From NCBI GenBank assembly GCA_040507895.1, contig JBEVNX010000183.1:1-6746 (forward strand): a DNA stretch of 6,746 bases. Direction: 5' to 3'. Shown here one piece after another: positions 6,440 through 6,746 of the stretch. The first letter of the stretch is position 1. The number at the start of each line of letters is the position of its first letter. The stretch is from JBEVNX01 sp040507895. Lineage in GTDB: Bacteria; Desulfobacterota; Binatia; JACPRU01. The notes under the pieces were generated by a model, which was not told where the DNA came from, searched no databases, and worked only from the letters and a program-made list of their open reading frames with translations. The position numbers and the translations under genes were made by a program.

Positions 6440-6565
6440 GCACTGAAAAAGGAGACGGAGCCGCTTGATTCGAGCTCACGTCGACGCTGCGTCGAAATCT
6501 CGGCTAGCTGCCCTGCAGGATCAGTCAACGTCGCATAGTGGCGAGGTCCCGCCCTTGCGCGGTGC
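6440..6565. other. Convergent intergenic region with orphan Shine-Dalgarno and small hairpins
   Basis: It lies between the phosphatase stop and the stop of the leftward gene at the right edge. A strong AAGGAG (6449-6454) follows the phosphatase stop, but the only nearby start is TTG 6465, which opens a frame running antisense into the leftward gene. TCGACG-CTG-CGTCGA (6481-6495) is a 6-bp hairpin, and a 5-bp stem including one G-U pair can form on the minus strand at 6540-6553, 12 bases past the leftward stop. Neither is followed by a T-run, so neither is a clear terminator. Confidence 0.4.
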
Positions 6566-6746
6566 TCATTTTGCCGTCAGCACCTTCCCGACCGTGCTGT
6601 CGATGTGGATGATCCAGAAGGCTTCCGCGTCCTCCTGCATGATCATGGCCACCACGCCCGTGCCCGGCGCGAAGAAGTAGTAGGCCGTGTCCTGAGTGTG
6701 TGCCGGGCCGACCTTCCCTTCGCAGCGCACGCGGACGAGCACCGCG
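6566..6746 (-). CDS. Hypothetical protein, C-terminal 59 residues only
   Basis: The end of a leftward gene that enters from beyond the right edge; the stop is TGA at 6568-6566. The frame is open across the whole 181 bases, and about 90% of its codons end in G or C, as in the other genes here. That is the main evidence that it is real rather than the rightward frame opposite it. The visible part alternates polar and hydrophobic residues as in beta-strands, with VLVRVRCEG, AYYFFAPGTGVVAMIM and AFWIIHIDSTVGKVL, ending in LTAK. I do not recognise the family. It converges on the phosphatase gene with 126 bases between stops, so it is probably not in the same transcript. Confidence 0.65.
   Translation of the reverse strand, partial: AVLVRVRCEGKVGPAHTQDTAYYFFAPGTGVVAMIMQEDAEAFWIIHIDSTVGKVLTAK

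Noticed and set aside
6481..6495. Hairpin after the phosphatase as an intrinsic terminator
   Set aside because: The stem is only 6 bp with a 3-base loop and is followed by AAATCT rather than a T-run.
6465..6680. Rightward 71-codon frame starting at TTG
   Set aside because: Its second half is antisense to the leftward partial gene, which has much better codon bias; the product shows no family features. The ribosome-binding site before it is reported separately.

Overview
The window is GC-rich and tightly packed, with codons strongly biased to G or C in the third position. This fits a high-GC soil-type bacterium, for example a proteobacterium or a similar environmental lineage. Gene content alone does not settle the phylum. 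There are no RNA genes, insertion sequences, CRISPR arrays or integration signatures. Five genes can be supported, two of them cut by the window edges.

Left part (1-1373): the C-terminal three quarters of an amidase-signature hydrolase runs rightward and meets, tail to tail with an 8-base overlap, a small leftward gene for an EthD-domain protein.

Centre (1602-5060): a 1152-residue leftward gene encodes a multidomain signalling protein: two zinc ribbons, a class III nucleotidyl cyclase domain, a STAND/AAA-type ATPase with a winged-helix-like segment, and a long helical TPR-like C-terminus. It resembles the soluble adenylyl cyclase architecture. Its metal-binding and transition-state residues are present, but the usual base-selecting Lys/Asp pair is Gln/Ser, so the product nucleotide is uncertain. 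The EthD gene lies 228 bases downstream on the same strand and could be cotranscribed.

Right part (5061-6746): a 353-base divergent intergenic region separates the cyclase gene from a rightward gene for a secreted HAD-superfamily phosphatase. The region holds a perfect 12-bp inverted repeat in the probable phosphatase leader, a 14-bp palindrome, and no convincing promoter. After the phosphatase comes a strong Shine-Dalgarno-like sequence with no credible gene behind it, then the C-terminal end of an unrecognised leftward gene.

No obvious new multi-gene system is visible. The items most worth a second look are the altered cyclase base pocket, the leader hairpin with its three related heptamers, and the orphan ribosome-binding site after the phosphatase. 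All functional statements rest on motif reading; no database search was possible.
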